64,000 nt of DNA from Membranipora membranacea (GCA_914767715.1 OU612072.1:5580001-5644000), one strand, 5' to 3'. Numbered from the stretch's first letter, positions 24,427 through 37,836 are shown. Numbers and translations: made by a program. Notes: generated by a model not told the origin, from the letters alone.

Positions 24427-27030
24427 CACTCTTATATCTGCGCAGCACTATGTTGTCACTACACACTGCTGAATCGATAGATCAAAAAGTAGTGCCACAT
24501 AAACTTTCCCCATATGATAATTGATAGGGATGGGCACATGCTCTCATTTTATCAAAGTTTCAAGCTGTTCAGTGTTCACATTTGTATTGATATATCAATT
24601 GACTTTAGGGCATTTCTTGCGCCTACTGGTATTTTATTATCCTGTTGACAATCACAGGAGGCCTTCTAGGGTTGTTGATTGTGAATGCCAATGTTTTGTG
24701 GGTTAACATAATATGCAAGAATAACATCTAAACTTTTTAGTATTTTCTACTGATTCAATTTTTTTTTTGGACAGTTTATTGTTCTCACCTCGTCGATTAT
24801 TCATAATTTTTCATTCCAATGCTTTGCATCCTATTCAGGTATCAGTGAACTTTAGTTCAATGCAGGTATTCCTACTGTGGATTAACAGGTATATCAGTTA
24901 TATTTAAGAGTACAATGAGTACGACTTGTTTTTTAAAATAAACAGCTTTCAATTCATTTCCAAAACATGATCAAAAGGTTCATCACTCGACAAATAGGCT
25001 GAACTAGGTTCATGTTGATGCACTGATCTTACATCTTGTCATATATCATTAGATGATACATTTGGTTGTTGGTTGTCACTGAACTGTGTGGGTGAGTCCG
25101 GTTGAGGTTGGTGAGAGGGTCGGTCTACCTCTGCATGTCCGAAACAAGAAGTGTCATTTGTATAGCGCACACATAAATATTGAGGTTTGATCACAGCAAT
25201 GAACTCCCTCTTCATTGATCACAGAATGGTTTCTCAGGCATTGTGTTTAGCAATGGCAGGCAAATTTACAAGTCGGTTTATCCCTGTGTTAAGCTTCTTA
25301 TGGCTCATAATGGGTTGCAGTTAGGTGGGAATCGGTGCTGCTAGTACAAATTTTTTGGTTAGTGAGGTCCAAGACTACTATCCTGGTTAGTAGTTAGTAC
25401 AAGGCAATTTAATAATTTTTAGAAATTAGTACAAAGCAGCTTACCAATTGATAGAGTATTATAGTACGATGGCACTGCTTGCATAAACTTTGCTAATATT
25501 GAACCCTCCTTGCTATAATCATCACCATGGTAGTATCATTGCTCGTAAAGAGTTAGTTATTTTTTTATTTCTCATTTAAACAAAATTCCCTGTCCAGTGG
25601 TACAAATTATGACTCTGTAAGACCGGTGTGAGAGTATTTATGTTCAGATATATACAAAATAAGTCTAGTTGTACACTTTTTTGTGTGTTTCAATACCTCA
25701 TCAATCATTTCTGTTATTGCTGGGTGGTTAAAAGTTATATAGATAGATCAGGAATCTTGTTTAGAAGAAGTTTATTTAAACTTTCCTTCTACACCCTCTA
25801 GATTTTAAGATATATCAATTTTTACAACCCCTTATCATTTTTAGGAATTTCAACAAGAATAGCTAATAAGAGGGATTATATAGATGACACACTAAGGGTT
25901 AATCTACGCTCCTTGGGATTTTTTAGCGTGGATGGCTTTCATTAGCTGTTTGTTGGCTGAAGATGTTCTGGGCATGGAGCGCAAGCTCTGAATTTTATGG
26001 AATGTGGGTAGAGAGAAGCAAGGGTAAATCAAACCAAGGAGTAACAGCTTCCCCTGTTACTTCTTGATCAAACAGACATATAGTTCAATGACACAATAGA
26101 ACTTGTTTGTACGGAATGTCTGATGGTCACTGTAAATTCTAAATAAATATCAATGCAGGGGATAATATTAAGCTGATAGCTTTGAAAGATTATCTGCTAC
26201 AAGACTGTCCAGGCAATTATTTATCGCCCTAAATCTTAAGTGATGTAATGGCCCTACAAGCCCCTAATCTGACAACCCAGCCGCCTGTCTAAGCTACCGG
26301 TCTCATATATAACAGAATAAATATCAGTGTGGGTATTCCTTTGGCAGGAATTTGTTGAAATGATTGGAACAAGGAGTAAAAGTACTCCTTGATTGGAACT
26401 CCAGACTATAGCTGCATTGTGGAAATCCTGTCGTAATGGTCGAAACTTCTAGGAAATGTGTTTGGTAGACCACATGGAACTGATGCATCGATGTTGTTTT
26501 GCCCGATACTAGCCACATCACTCAATTACATGCAATTGATTTGAAATGAAATGTTAAAAAAATTAAACCTTTTTAGTTGAAAATTGTATTAATCTGGAGT
26601 AGGTTGGTGAAATCAGTCTTGATATTCATTGATAAACCTTTAGGTTGAAAGAACTTTCAACACACCAAACTTTTCAATGCATGCATCCAATGACTACAAT
26701 GTACTGTTCAATCTGCCTGATCACTTTCAATGGGATTAGCTTATTGAATTGAACAAGATTCTCAGTGTCTATTTGCCAATTGTTTACCTTTTACTTGACA
26801 TCAACATCTTAGCCAAGCAGCTGAGTTCAAGCATAATTGGATGTATTGTTGTTATCCAAGTTGTTTACCCATGAAGTCATAATCAAGATAAGCCAGTCAG
26901 AATGTTAATTTTGTTGACATTGGCATTCATAGGCAACCTGCACAGAACTTAAAAGGTACCAGTAGATTTAAAAATGGTTAACCCTTTGGGTAAACACACA
27001 GATTATCGTAATGAGCTAGCAGCAGTTTAT

Positions 27031-27082
27031 CAAGAGCTGAGCCAGATACAACCACTGTATGTTGTGTCTGGCTCAGCTCTTG
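27031..27082. repeat. Hairpin conserved in both unit B copies
   Basis: CAAGAGCTGAGCCAGATACA pairs with TGTGTCTGGCTCAGCTCTTG (about 22 bp, one G-T pair) around a short loop. Copy 2 is at 32656-32707. It has the size of a small-RNA precursor stem but may be a plain inverted repeat. Confidence 0.7.
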
Positions 27083-28215
27083 TAGTTGACCAAGTAGCAG
27101 AGGAAAATCAATGAAACATGGTTGCAAATACCGGATAATAAGGGCGCAAGAGATTTTATTGCAAAGCAATCTCATTTTTGGCATAGTTACTCTGTACTAT
27201 GATGAGCTTGGAAGCAGAGTTTGGTGAAATAATTTGATGAAAATATACAAATGGAATTTGGTCAACCATCTAGTATTTTTCATAAAAGGTTAAAACTTCC
27301 CGCCCCCTCACTCTTCTGTCAAAGAATGATCATGATTGTACTTTCACCAAAACAACCATCATTGTAAACATGTACATTCGCAAAATTAAAAACTCATCGC
27401 ATTCATTATCAGCAGCAAAAGACAGGAAGTTAGGTCAGCTTACGATGACATCCTGTCTCTCTAATTCCACAAGTGTGTCATGATGACTTGTTACAAGTGC
27501 TATGGAATGTGTGTGAAGGATTAACTACCAGCGACAATTAATTCGATAATTAAAAATTTTGACAAGGAATATTGAGGTAATTAAGTCATTATGCCTGTTA
27601 AAGGCTAACCTCCCTGCTTGTGGCACACAAGCTGACAGCTTAAAATGTATTACTGTAAACGTTGTTGTCACTAGCCTAACATTTAAATACTATCTGTACT
27701 AGTGCCGACACCTGCTAGGGAACTACCATCCAAGAGTGAGAGAGAAAAATGCCACAATTGCTTCCTGTACACCATATAACTGAGATGGCTGGGAATGATA
27801 AAGTTTAACATCAAGAGCTCCTTTGTAGACAGGTAATGAATGTATACCAGGTTTACAATAGATTTACCTTTGCCTCTCTCTACCCACATACCATAGCATT
27901 CAGAGCTAAATCCTTGCTCAGAGCCATTCAATCTCAAAAATCCCAAGGAGCGTAGATTAAGACTATGCCAATAATCAGTATTAATACTGCATGCTTTGAC
28001 ACCATGTATGTTTTCTAGCATCAGTCAGCATATTTTCGGTAGTTCTGTGGAGAATATGGCCTCATTCGCATATCACTTTTCTCCACTTAGGCATGTAGGG
28101 CGATTAATACAAAGTAGATCCTCGCTCAACTAGTGAGCGATGTTGTACTTTTTTATTAGTAGCAAAGTTTTGTGATAACTCTGCTAGCATAATTTAGCTG
28201 ATGTATTCTATTTAT

Positions 28216-28539
28216 GCAGTTGCTGCCTACATTCTCAGATTGCACAAGATATAGCTTAGGGTAGGCCTACAGTACAACACAGAAGAGTTGAACATAGGTA
28301 TCTTGTCGGCTCATCATACTCAATACTAAGAGCAATGACTGTAAAAGTATTTATAATCTTTGCTAAGAGTTTTCTGTGCAGTTGCTGCCTACATTCTCAG
28401 ATTGCACAAGATATAGCTTAGGGTAGGCCTACAGTACAACACAGAAGAGTTGAACATAGGTATTTTGTCGGCTCATCATACTCAATACTAAGAGCAATGA
28501 CTGTAAAGTATTTATAATCTTTGCTAAGAGTTTTCTGTG
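28216..28539. repeat. 162-bp tandem duplication
   Basis: The block starting GCAGTTGCTGCCTACATTCT occurs at 28216 and again at 28378. Unit B copy 2 has only one shortened version (about 33845-33955), so the duplication is newer than the unit, or was lost there. Confidence 0.9.
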
Positions 28540-28801
28540 CTTACAAAAATTGTGAGGACGACAATTCGAATGGAATGCTTTCATTGTAGCAGCTACCTTG
28601 CCTGGTCATCTAAATACAAACTCATTGAATACAATGTCAATCCAATTATATAATATTGACTAGAACTGGGCTAGAGCTGTAAAGGATTATACTATAACAA
28701 TACAATAGCAATAATGAATGTAGTTTATTTGGCAGGCAGGGTTAATTCTACAATAATGTTGCTGGTTGGGTAATGATATATGGGGCATGAAACTCAGTGT
28801 A

Positions 28802-29998
28802 TGTCCTGAAAATCTGAGGTCTGTAGCTCAATAATTGCTTATTATGCCAGCTACAAAAGAAGCTTTCTCTAAAGCATCACAAATTAGTAAATTAATAATG
28901 TGTAGGCACATTTTCTTTTTAGCAGCAGCATGGCTTCGAATGGTCTGACACCACAAATTTTTATATCATTGGATTGCTCATCTTCTGAGGAACACAGTGG
29001 CTACTTTCTTTAGTAAACAAGGAAAATATCTATTAACATATCGAAAGCTTTATGGAAAACAGTTAAAAAATGATATAAATTGCTGCCCTGCTGCCGGCTT
29101 ATGTATGCAATTATTCCACTTTCATGGTGGCAAAGAAATTCACAGTTTTTGAGTGTGTCCTGAAAATCTGAGGTCTGTAGCTCAATAATTGCTTATGCCA
29201 GCTACAAAAGAAGCTTTCTCTAAAGCTTCACAAATTAGTAAATTAATAATGTGTAGGCACATTTTCTTTTTAGCAGCAGCATGGCTTCGAATGGTCTGAC
29301 ACCACAAATTTTTATATCATTGGATTGCTCATCTTCTGAGGAACACAGTGGTTACTTTCTTTAGTAAACAAGGAAAATATCTATTAACATATCGAAAGCT
29401 TTATGGAAAACAGTTAAAAAATGATATAAATTGCTGCCCTGCTGCCGGCTTATGTATGCAATTATTCCATTTTCATGGTGGCAAAGAAATTCACAGTTTG
29501 TGAGTGTGTCCTGAAAATCTGAGGTCTGTAGCTCAATAATTGCTTATGCCAGCTACAAAAGAAGCTTTCTCTAAAGCATCACAAAGCAGTAAAATAATGT
29601 GTAGGCACATTTTCTTTTGAGCAGCAGCATGGCTTCGAATGGTCTGACACCACAAATTTTTATATCATTGGATTGCTCTTCTTCTGAGGAACATAGTGGT
29701 TATTTTTTTTAGTAAACAAGGAAAATATCTACCAACATATCGAAAGCTTTACGGAAAACGGTTAAAAAATGATATAAATTGCTGCCCTGCTGCCGGCTTA
29801 TGTATGCAATTATTCCACTTTCATGGGGGGCAAAGAAATACACAGTTTGTGAGTGTGTCCTGAAAATTTGAGGTCTGTAGCTTGATAACTTTTTATGCCA
29901 GCCACAAAAGAAGTTTTTCGCTTTATAATTTATATGAATTTTGGCCTTTTCGAGATGTGGAGATAACTCGGGTTCACAAAATTACCTTATATGCCCTG
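28802..29998. repeat. ~350-bp tandem repeat, 3.4 units (unit B copy 1)
   Basis: TGTCCTGAAAATCTGAGG recurs at 28802, 29156, 29507 and 29856 (the last with one change). Units carry GCAGCATGGCTTCGAATGG and GCTGCCCTGCTGCCGGCTTA. The last unit is cut short and followed by TTTTGGCCTTTTCGAGATG and ACTCGGGTTCACAAAATTAC to 30000. Confidence 0.93.
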
Positions 29999-30000
29999 AG

Positions 30001-31651
30001 TTTGATATGAGCACCTACGCGAATTACATGCGTTTAAGGTGGGTCACAATGATTAAACCTCCTAAAGTTAATTTTGAATCCTGTTTCAGAGTGTTGTTAT
30101 AGTAACAATTAACAACGACTTACTTTAGTTGATTGCAAAATTGCCTTATAAACTCTTAGTGAATATGACCTAACGTCTGAGTACCTGACGAACTGTCCCT
30201 AATTACTTTGCCAATTACTATATGCATAGAACTCAATTACAACAGTATATTCACTAAAGTTATTGTTTATTGTCTTGATACTTATAAAAAAATGATAATG
30301 TATTTCAAATGATACTCACAGTATATATTGGTCCTTAGACTCCACTTTAGTGTTAGCGTTCCAACAAAGATCTTTGATTTAAAACTAGTATTTATTACAT
30401 CAAAATATAATGTCTTTTACTAGCTATGTAAAAAGTTGACTGTGCTGCTCAAAGAATTAAACTGTACTAATTTACTGTTCAAAATTTCAGCCTTTATATA
30501 GGTGCCGATTTTTGTGCTGACTCTGCTTGTTGTCGTTTGATTAGCTGTCGGCGGATTAATGGATTAGTGTCTCTTGTGGCTTTGTTATATGAAACCGTTC
30601 TGTGGTCACGTCACGTGGTATATGGCTGTTGTTCCTCAGTCTACCTTCTGGAATTTATTGTTCTATTTTTGGGCTGACTTTGTTGTTGTTACTCCATGAT
30701 TAATTACTTCTGTGTCATCCTGAAGATTACTTGGTACTTGGTGCTATGACGTTTTGGAAAACCAAATTCCTGAAGATTAATTGGTTCTTGGTACTAGGAT
30801 TAGTGTCTCTTGTGGCTTTGTCATATGAATCCGTTCTGTGGTCACATCACGTGGTATATTGCTGCTGTTCCTCAGTCTACCCTCTGGAATTTGTTGTTCT
30901 ATTTTTGGGCTGACTTTGTTGTTGTTACTTCCTGGTTAATTACCTCTGTGTCACCCTGGAGATTACTTGGTACTTGGTACTATGACGTGTTGGAAAACCA
31001 AATTACTGCGTCACTGGAATTCCTATTTTCTGACCGGATTAGCCTGCTGCGGTTATCTTCGCTACATCTTTGATGGATTACTTCTGCGTCTCTCTGCTCG
31101 TTGTGTATGCTTGTGACTACAAAATACCATGGCGGTTACTGGGTGCATTTGTTTCCATCTCTATCTGTACCCTCTGACTTCTGCGGCTGGCTGAATATAA
31201 CTAAATATCTCAAGTGCCCATTTTTGGTACTGACACTAACAATTCATATATGCTATAATGGATTTTCTACGTTTCTAACAATTCCACAGTATTGGACCAT
31301 TCTGCTTGCAGGATAGCCTTGTGACATGCGCAGACTGGTATTGGACTGAAATAAGGGCGGAGCTTTTAAACATACAGACATTAACTGCCAATTGCCAATA
31401 TCGATGTCAAATTTCCAAGGGTAGATAACTATAAATAAAACGGAGTTGTCTTCCCAATTGTTTCTACAACTTGATTAGTGTTATTAAAAAGTTATCTACC
31501 CGATATTGTGAGGGGACGACCCTTCATTGAAACAGTTCATATGTGTTATTCTACAAATATTTCTGTAATTTCTACATCCACAAATCTACGATCTACAAAC
31601 ACGATTGTAGAACGTAGAAAAGCTGAAAAATCTCTGATACTGCACCTAACT
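30001..31651. other. Spacer between unit B copies; single 61-bp unit and a 236-bp tandem duplication
   Basis: 30001-30050 is one unit of the repeat at 18150. The block starting GGATTAGTGTCTCTTGTGGC at 30561 is repeated at 30797 to about 31012. Open frames over the duplication are not domain-bearing. Near 31605 a satellite-like TTGTAGAACGTAGAA precedes unit B copy 2. Confidence 0.75.
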
Positions 31652-34600
31652 GAGAGAAGCAAGGGTAAATCAAACCAAGGAGTAACAGCTTCCCCTGTTA
31701 CTTCTTGATCAAACAGACCTATAGTTCAATGACACAATAGAACTCGTTTGTACGGAATGTCTGATGGTCACTGTAAATTCTAAATATATCAATGCAGGCG
31801 ATAATATTAAGCTGATAGCTTTGAAAGATTGTCTGCTACAAGACTGTCCCGGCAATTATTTATCGCTCTAAATCTTAACTGATGTAATGGCCCTACAAGC
31901 CCCTAATCTGGCAAACCAGCCGCCTGTCTAAGCTACCGGTCTAAATATCAGTGTGGGTATTCCTTTGGCAGGAATTTGTTGAAATGATTGGAACAAGGAG
32001 TAAAAGTACTCCTTGATTGGAACTCCAGACTATAGCTGCATTGTAGAAATCCTGTCGCAATGGTCAAAGCTTCTAGGAAATGTATTCGGTAGACCACATG
32101 GAACTGATGCATCGATGTTGTTTTGCCCGATACTAGCCACATTACTCAATTACATGCAATTGATTTGAAATGAAATGTTAAAAAAATTAAACCTTTTTAG
32201 TTGAAAATTGTATTAATCTGGAGTAGGTTGGTGAAATCAGTCTTGATATTCATTGATAAACCTTTAGGTTGAAAGAACTTTCAACACACCAAACTTTTCA
32301 ATGCATGCATCCAATGGCTACAATGTACAGTTCAATCTGCCTGATCACTTTCAATGGGATTAGCTTATTGAATTGAACAAGATTCTCAGTGTCTATTTGC
32401 CAATTGTTTACCTTTTACTTGACATCAACATCTTAGCCAAGCAAGCCAAGTTCAAGCATAATTGGATGTATTGTTGTTATCCAAGTTGTTTACCCATGAA
32501 GTCATAATCAAGATAAGCCAGTCAGAATGTTAATTTTGTTGACATTGGCATTCAAAGGCAACCTGCACAGAACTTAAAAGGTACCAGTAGATTTAAAAAT
32601 GGTTAACCCTTTGGGTAAACACACAGATTATCGTAATGAGCTAGCAGCAGTTTATCAAGAGCTGAGCCAGATACAACCAATGTATGTTGTGTCTGGCTCA
32701 GCTCTTGTAGGTGACCAAGTAGCAGAGGAAAATCAACGAAACATGGTTGCAAATACCGGATAATAAGGGCGCAAGAGATTTTTTTGCAAAGCAATCTCAT
32801 TTTTGGCATAGTTACTCTGTACTATGATGAGCTTGGAAGCAGAGTTTGGTGAAATAATTCGATGAAAATATACAAATGGAATTTGGTCAACCATCTAGTA
32901 TTGTTCATAAAAGGTTAAAACTTCCCGCCCACTCACTCTTCTGTCAAAGAATGATCATGATTGTACTTCCACCAAAACAACCATCATTGTAAACATGTAC
33001 ATTCGCAAAATTAAAAACTCATCGCATTCATTATCAGCAGCAAAAGACAGGAAGTTAGGAGCTTACGCTGACATCCTGTCTCTCTAATTCCACAAGTGTG
33101 TCATGATAACTTGTTACAAGTGCAATGGAATGTGTGTGTAGGATTAACTACCAGCGGCAATTAATTCGATAATTAAAAATTTTGACAAGGAATATTGAGG
33201 TAATTAAGTCATTATGCCTGTTAAAGGCTAACCTCCCTGCTTGTGGCACACAAGCTGACAGCTTAAAATATATTACTGTAAACGTTGTTGTCTTGTCACT
33301 AGCCTAACATTTAAATACTATCTGTACTAGTGCCAACACCTGCTAGGGAACTACCATCCAAGAGTGAGAGAGAAAAATGCCACAATTGCTTCCTGTACAC
33401 CATATAACTGAGATGGCTGGGAATGATAATGTTTAACATCAAGAGCTCCTTTGTAGACAGGTAATGAATGTATACCAGGTTTACAATAGATTTACCTTTG
33501 CCTCTCTCTACCCACATACCATAGCATTCAGAGCTAAATCCTTGCTCAGAGCCATTCAATCTCAAAAATCCCAAGGAGCGTAGATTAAGACTATGCCAAT
33601 AATCAGTATTAATACTGCATGCTTTGACACCAAGTATGTTTTCTAGCATCAGTCAGCATATTTTCGGTACTTCTGTGGAGAATATGGCCTCATTCGCATA
33701 TCACTTTTCTCCACCTAGGCATGTAGGGCGATTAATACAAAGTAGATCCTCGCTCAACTGGTGAGCGATGTTGTACTTTTTTATTAGTAGCAAAGTTTTG
33801 TGATAATTCTGCTAGCATAATTTAGCTGATGTATTCTATTTATGCAGTTGCTGCCTACATTCTCAAATTGCACAAGATATAGCTTAGGGTAGGCCTATAG
33901 TACAACACATCATCACGTCATCATACTCAATACTAAGAGTTTTCTGTGCTTACAAAAATTGTGAGGAGGACAATTCGAATGGAATGCTTTCATTGTAGCA
34001 GCTAACTTGCCTGGTCATCTAAATACAAACTCATTGAATACAATGTCAATCCAATTATATAATATTGAGTAGAACTGGGCTAGAACTGTAAAGGATTATA
34101 CTATAACAATACAATAGCAATAATGAATGTAGTTTATTTGGCAGGCAGGGTTAATTATACAATAATGTTGCTGGTTGGGTAATGATATATGGGGCATGAA
34201 ACTCAGTGTATGTCCTGAAAATCTGAGGTCTGTAGCTCAATAATTGCTTATTATGCCAGCTACAAAAGAAGCTTTCTCTAAAGCATCACAAATCAGTAAA
34301 ATAATGTGTAGGCACATTTTCTTTTTAGCAGCGGCATGGCTTCGAATGGTCTGACACCACAAATTTTTATATCATTGGATTGCTCATTTTCTGAGGAACA
34401 CAGTGGTTACTTTCTTTAGTAAACAAGGAAAATATCTATTAAAATATCGAAAGCTTTATGGAAAACAGTTAAAAAATGATATAAATTGCTGCCCTGCTGC
34501 CGGCTTATGTATGCAATTATTCCACTTTCATGGGGGCAAAGAAATTCACAGTTTGTGAGTGTGTCCTGAAAATCTGAGGTCTGTAGCTCAATAATTGCTC

Positions 34601-35974
34601 ATGCCAGCTACAAAAGAAGCTTTCTCTAAAGCATCACAAATCAGTAAAATAATGTGTAGGCACATTTTCTTTTGAACAGCAGCATGGCTTCGAATGGTCT
34701 GACATCACAAATTTTTATATCATTGGATTGCTCATCTTCTGAGGAACACAGTGGTTATTTTCTTTAGTAAACAAGGAAAATATCTACCAACATATCGAAA
34801 GCTTTATGGAAAACAGTTAAAAAATTATATTAATTGCTGCCCTGCTGCCGGCTTATGTATGAAATTATTCCACTTTCATGGGGGGCAAAGAAATACACAG
34901 TTTGTGAGTGTGTCCTGAAAATCTGAGGTCTGTAGCTCAATATTTTTTTATGCCAGCTACAAAAGAAGCTTTTTCTAAAGCATCACAAATCAGTAAAACA
35001 ATGTGTAGCCAAATTATCTTTTGAGCAGCAGCATAACTTCTAAAGGTCTGACAGCACAAATTTTTATATCATTGGATTCCTCATCTCCCGAGGAACATAG
35101 TGTTAATTTTTTTAGTAAAACAGGAAAACATCTTCCAACATTTCGAGAGCTTTAGTGAAAACAGTTTGAAAATGATAAAATTGCTGCCCTGCTGCCGGCA
35201 TATGTATGCAACTACTCCATTTTCATGGCAGGCATTTTTTGAGTATGATCTGAAAATCTGAGGTCTGTAGCTCGACAACTTATTTTGTTTGCAACAAAAA
35301 AGGATTCCTCTTTACAATCATTATGATTTATAGCCATATTGAGCGTTTAAAAAATTTGGCACCAACTCGAACCCAGAGCTCTGCGTTGACGAAATAGACA
35401 ATTATCCACTGAGCTACACAGACATGTTGTATCAAAATAAGAGTGTCTGCATTAAATTTAGTGGAGCATGAATTCTGTATTACAATAATTACATTACATT
35501 ACTGATGATGAATACACACACAATCAGCATATTATTTGTGCACAGCTAAATCACTGCAAATCAATAAAATAATGTAGAAGCACATTTTCTTTTGAGCAGC
35601 AGCATGGTTTCAAATGGTCTGACACCACAAATTTTTATATCATTGGATTGCTCATCTTCTGAGGAACATAGTGGTTATTTTCTTGAGTAAACAAGGAAAA
35701 TATCTACCAACATATCGAAAGCTTTACGGAAAACGGTTAAAAAATGATATAAATTGCTGCCCTGCTGCCGGCTTATGTATGCAATTATTCCACTTTCATG
35801 GGGGCAAAGAAATACACAGTTTGTGAGTGTGTCCTGAAAACTTGAGGTCTGTAGCTTGATAACTTTTTATGCCAGCCACAAAAGAAGTTTTTCACTTTAT
35901 AATTTATATGATTTTTGGCCTTTTCGAGATGTGGAGATAACTCGGGTTCACAAAATTACCTTATATGCCCTGAG
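31652..35974. repeat. Segmental duplication unit B, copy 2
   Basis: Second copy of 26011-30000. It differs by small indels, lack of the 162-bp duplication, and an expanded repeat end (units at 34211, 34562, 34911 and about 35246, then a tRNA-derived insertion and a last unit from about 35555). Confidence 0.95.
35358..35423 (-). mobile_element. tRNA-derived SINE-like head
   Basis: The minus strand has a pol III A box (TAGCTCAGTGG, 35406-35416) and B box (GGTTCGAGTTG, 35363-35373) spaced as in a tRNA, but the acceptor arm does not pair, so it is not a tRNA gene. Its downstream tail (35283-35357) resembles the tail of the neighbouring ~350-bp repeats, which hints that those repeats derive from the same SINE family. 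Confidence 0.65.
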
Positions 35975-36150
35975 ATGTCAATTGAATAACACATCATTCA
36001 GCCAGACATCACCAATGTTATTGTATATGACCATGCCATAGGGATGAAGCAGTTAGTTTATAGCGGTTATTATTAAGTCAGATACATTTATAAATAGAAT
36101 AATAATTGCATAAGCTGTCATAAGCTGTCATAAGTGTATGTGCGAAGGGA

Positions 36151-37836
36151 TTAGTTATTCCTAGCTTGTAGATTATAGCCATGTGAACTTGTCTTAGTAG
36201 AATCATTCTGAGCTTGTGTAGCGGAGTTAGAAGCTGGAACGGCCACAGCAGGATTAGTTGCAGGTTTCCTCTTTACAGATACATAGCTGGCAGGAGTAAA
36301 ATCAGATGTCAAAGGTGCCTTAGCTTTCTTCAAACGCACCAGGTGGGTAGTGAACTGAGTGCCTACTGGCAAACCAGTTGTGCCTAGTGCCCTAACATCA
36401 GCATTTAATCCATTTAACATAACAATCTGATAAGGCCTTTGATATGAAGAAGAAAATTTCTTAATATTGCCAACTGCCATATGGGGAACCTTCACGTAAA
36501 CCACATCCCCAACCTTATATTGATGTTTGTTAGTATTAAGATCATGGTAGTATTTATAGTTAGTTTGCGCACATTCCGAGTTATCCCTTGCCAATGCCCA
36601 TGCAACCTTCAAGGAATCATGCATTTCCTCAAGGGGGTTTGCATTATCATTGTCTGTAATGCCTATTAGATTCCCAAGTATCGTATGTTGATATTGCATG
36701 GCACCTGTCAAGTCATTCAATGTAAATTTTCCTCTAAATAAATGCCAATCATATAATAGTAGTTTATGTATGACAGGTTGACCAATATTGTTTCCCAAAT
36801 CAGAAAAATCAAGCGCTATCGTATTCAGCTTGTCAATGCCACTGGCCCTCCTGACAGTCCCATAAATATGTGCATAGAAGAATAAATATCCACCAATTAC
36901 CATTGGAATCTCCTGATTTAATGCAAAGTCAATGAGGCTTGGAGTGTCATGCAGATTGTTGTCATGAGGGTTTAACCACATAGTCCTGTTGGTGACACCT
37001 AATGAAACAGCCATTGGAATTTGTTTCGTGCATTGTTCTGGTGAAGAGATAATCTCATAGTGGTCCACTGGCTGACAAGGATAGATGGTTATGAAACCAT
37101 GTGGTTTCTGTGCATAAATGTATGAATTATTCAACAGATGTCTCGCAGACAGAATAGGATGTTCATCAAGTGATACAAGTAAAAGATCCGCCATCTTCAT
37201 CATATTTTGACAAGTTAGCCTAAATGTTGTGTGAAACATCTTGTTAAAATTCTGTGAAACATGTATTCCAATTGCCTGTAGTCTAGAATTCAATTCAGTC
37301 GCTAAAACGGTCCCCTCTATCTGTCGTTTCTCCCTTGTCTTAGTTAGGTCACCAACTTTAACTGCGACACCCTGGTCAGTTATGTCTACAAACCAGCCAC
37401 AGTCCTCGTTTTGCTGAATACGCTTTGGGTTTGCAAAAGTCAAGGCCAATTCCCCGTCATTTGATAGCCAAGTCCTCTGCAGTAGTTTTCCTTGATAGAA
37501 TATATGCGGTAAATAGAGACGTTTTTCTTTTTCATTTTGTGTCCATAATAGTCTTGATTCATCAAACAAATTGCAAAAACCTGAATGGTAGTCACAGTGA
37601 GCTGTGCTACCCACCGGGCTCTGCATGTCCTCATCTTTGCCATGTCTGATAATTACCACAGATTCATAGAGAAAAGCATTCTTAGATGAAAAGTCATAGT
37701 CAGTGCAGCACTTAAATCCTGTGTGATATTTAAAATCAGTTGCAATTTGAGTTTGGTATGTTCCACCTACTTCAGTCATGTCACCAAAAGGTGCCCTTTT
37801 AAATTGTACCATGTTTTTGCAAGTTTTCATTGTCAC
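36151..37836 (-). pseudogene. Envelope-like region fused to an integrase C-terminal domain (gypsy-like element)
   Basis: 561 codons without a stop, beginning at a GTG that overlaps the upstream TGA; no ATG-led start is evident, so it is probably the continuation of the upstream frame after a shift. Residues 1-390 look like an ectodomain: paired cysteines (43-44), sequons (NNS at 236, NRT at 283), and a furin-like site REKR (168-171) followed by QIEGT. Residues 403-506 match the Ty3/gypsy integrase C-terminal domain: AWxLARxNxxxAQ, then YKVGDVVYVKV and SYQRPYQIV. The end, SHGYNLQARN, resembles the YNLRxR tail of such polyproteins. Integrase core, RT and protease are missing. Envelope identity is inferred from composition and signals, not from a recognised family. 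Confidence 0.6.

Larger units (their letters stand above)
19214..26019. repeat. Segmental duplication unit A, copy 2
   Basis: Direct copy of 1-7152. It lacks the 606 bp at 2887-3492, gains 241 bp at 21909-22149, and ends in GAGAGAAGC (26011-26019), from which unit B continues without a gap. Short tandem and homopolymer lengths also differ. Confidence 0.95.
26011..30000. repeat. Segmental duplication unit B, copy 1
   Basis: Direct copy of 31652-35974 starting at the shared GAGAGAAGC and ending at CCCTGAG (30000 / 35974). It includes a minus-strand frame of 112 codons (27683-28021) kept open in both copies, whose LNLRSLGFLRLNGSE region is an inverted homologue of the end of unit A (7032-7150). 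No domain recognised. Confidence 0.95.

Noticed and set aside
27683-28021. 112-codon minus-strand frame conserved in unit B copies
   Set aside because: Listed only as a note under unit B. It has no domain, and part of it is an inverted homologue of non-coding sequence at the end of unit A.
36001-36150. Search for the 3' LTR and polypurine tract of the gypsy-like element
   Set aside because: No match to the 5' LTR part was seen; the element is taken as 3'-truncated.
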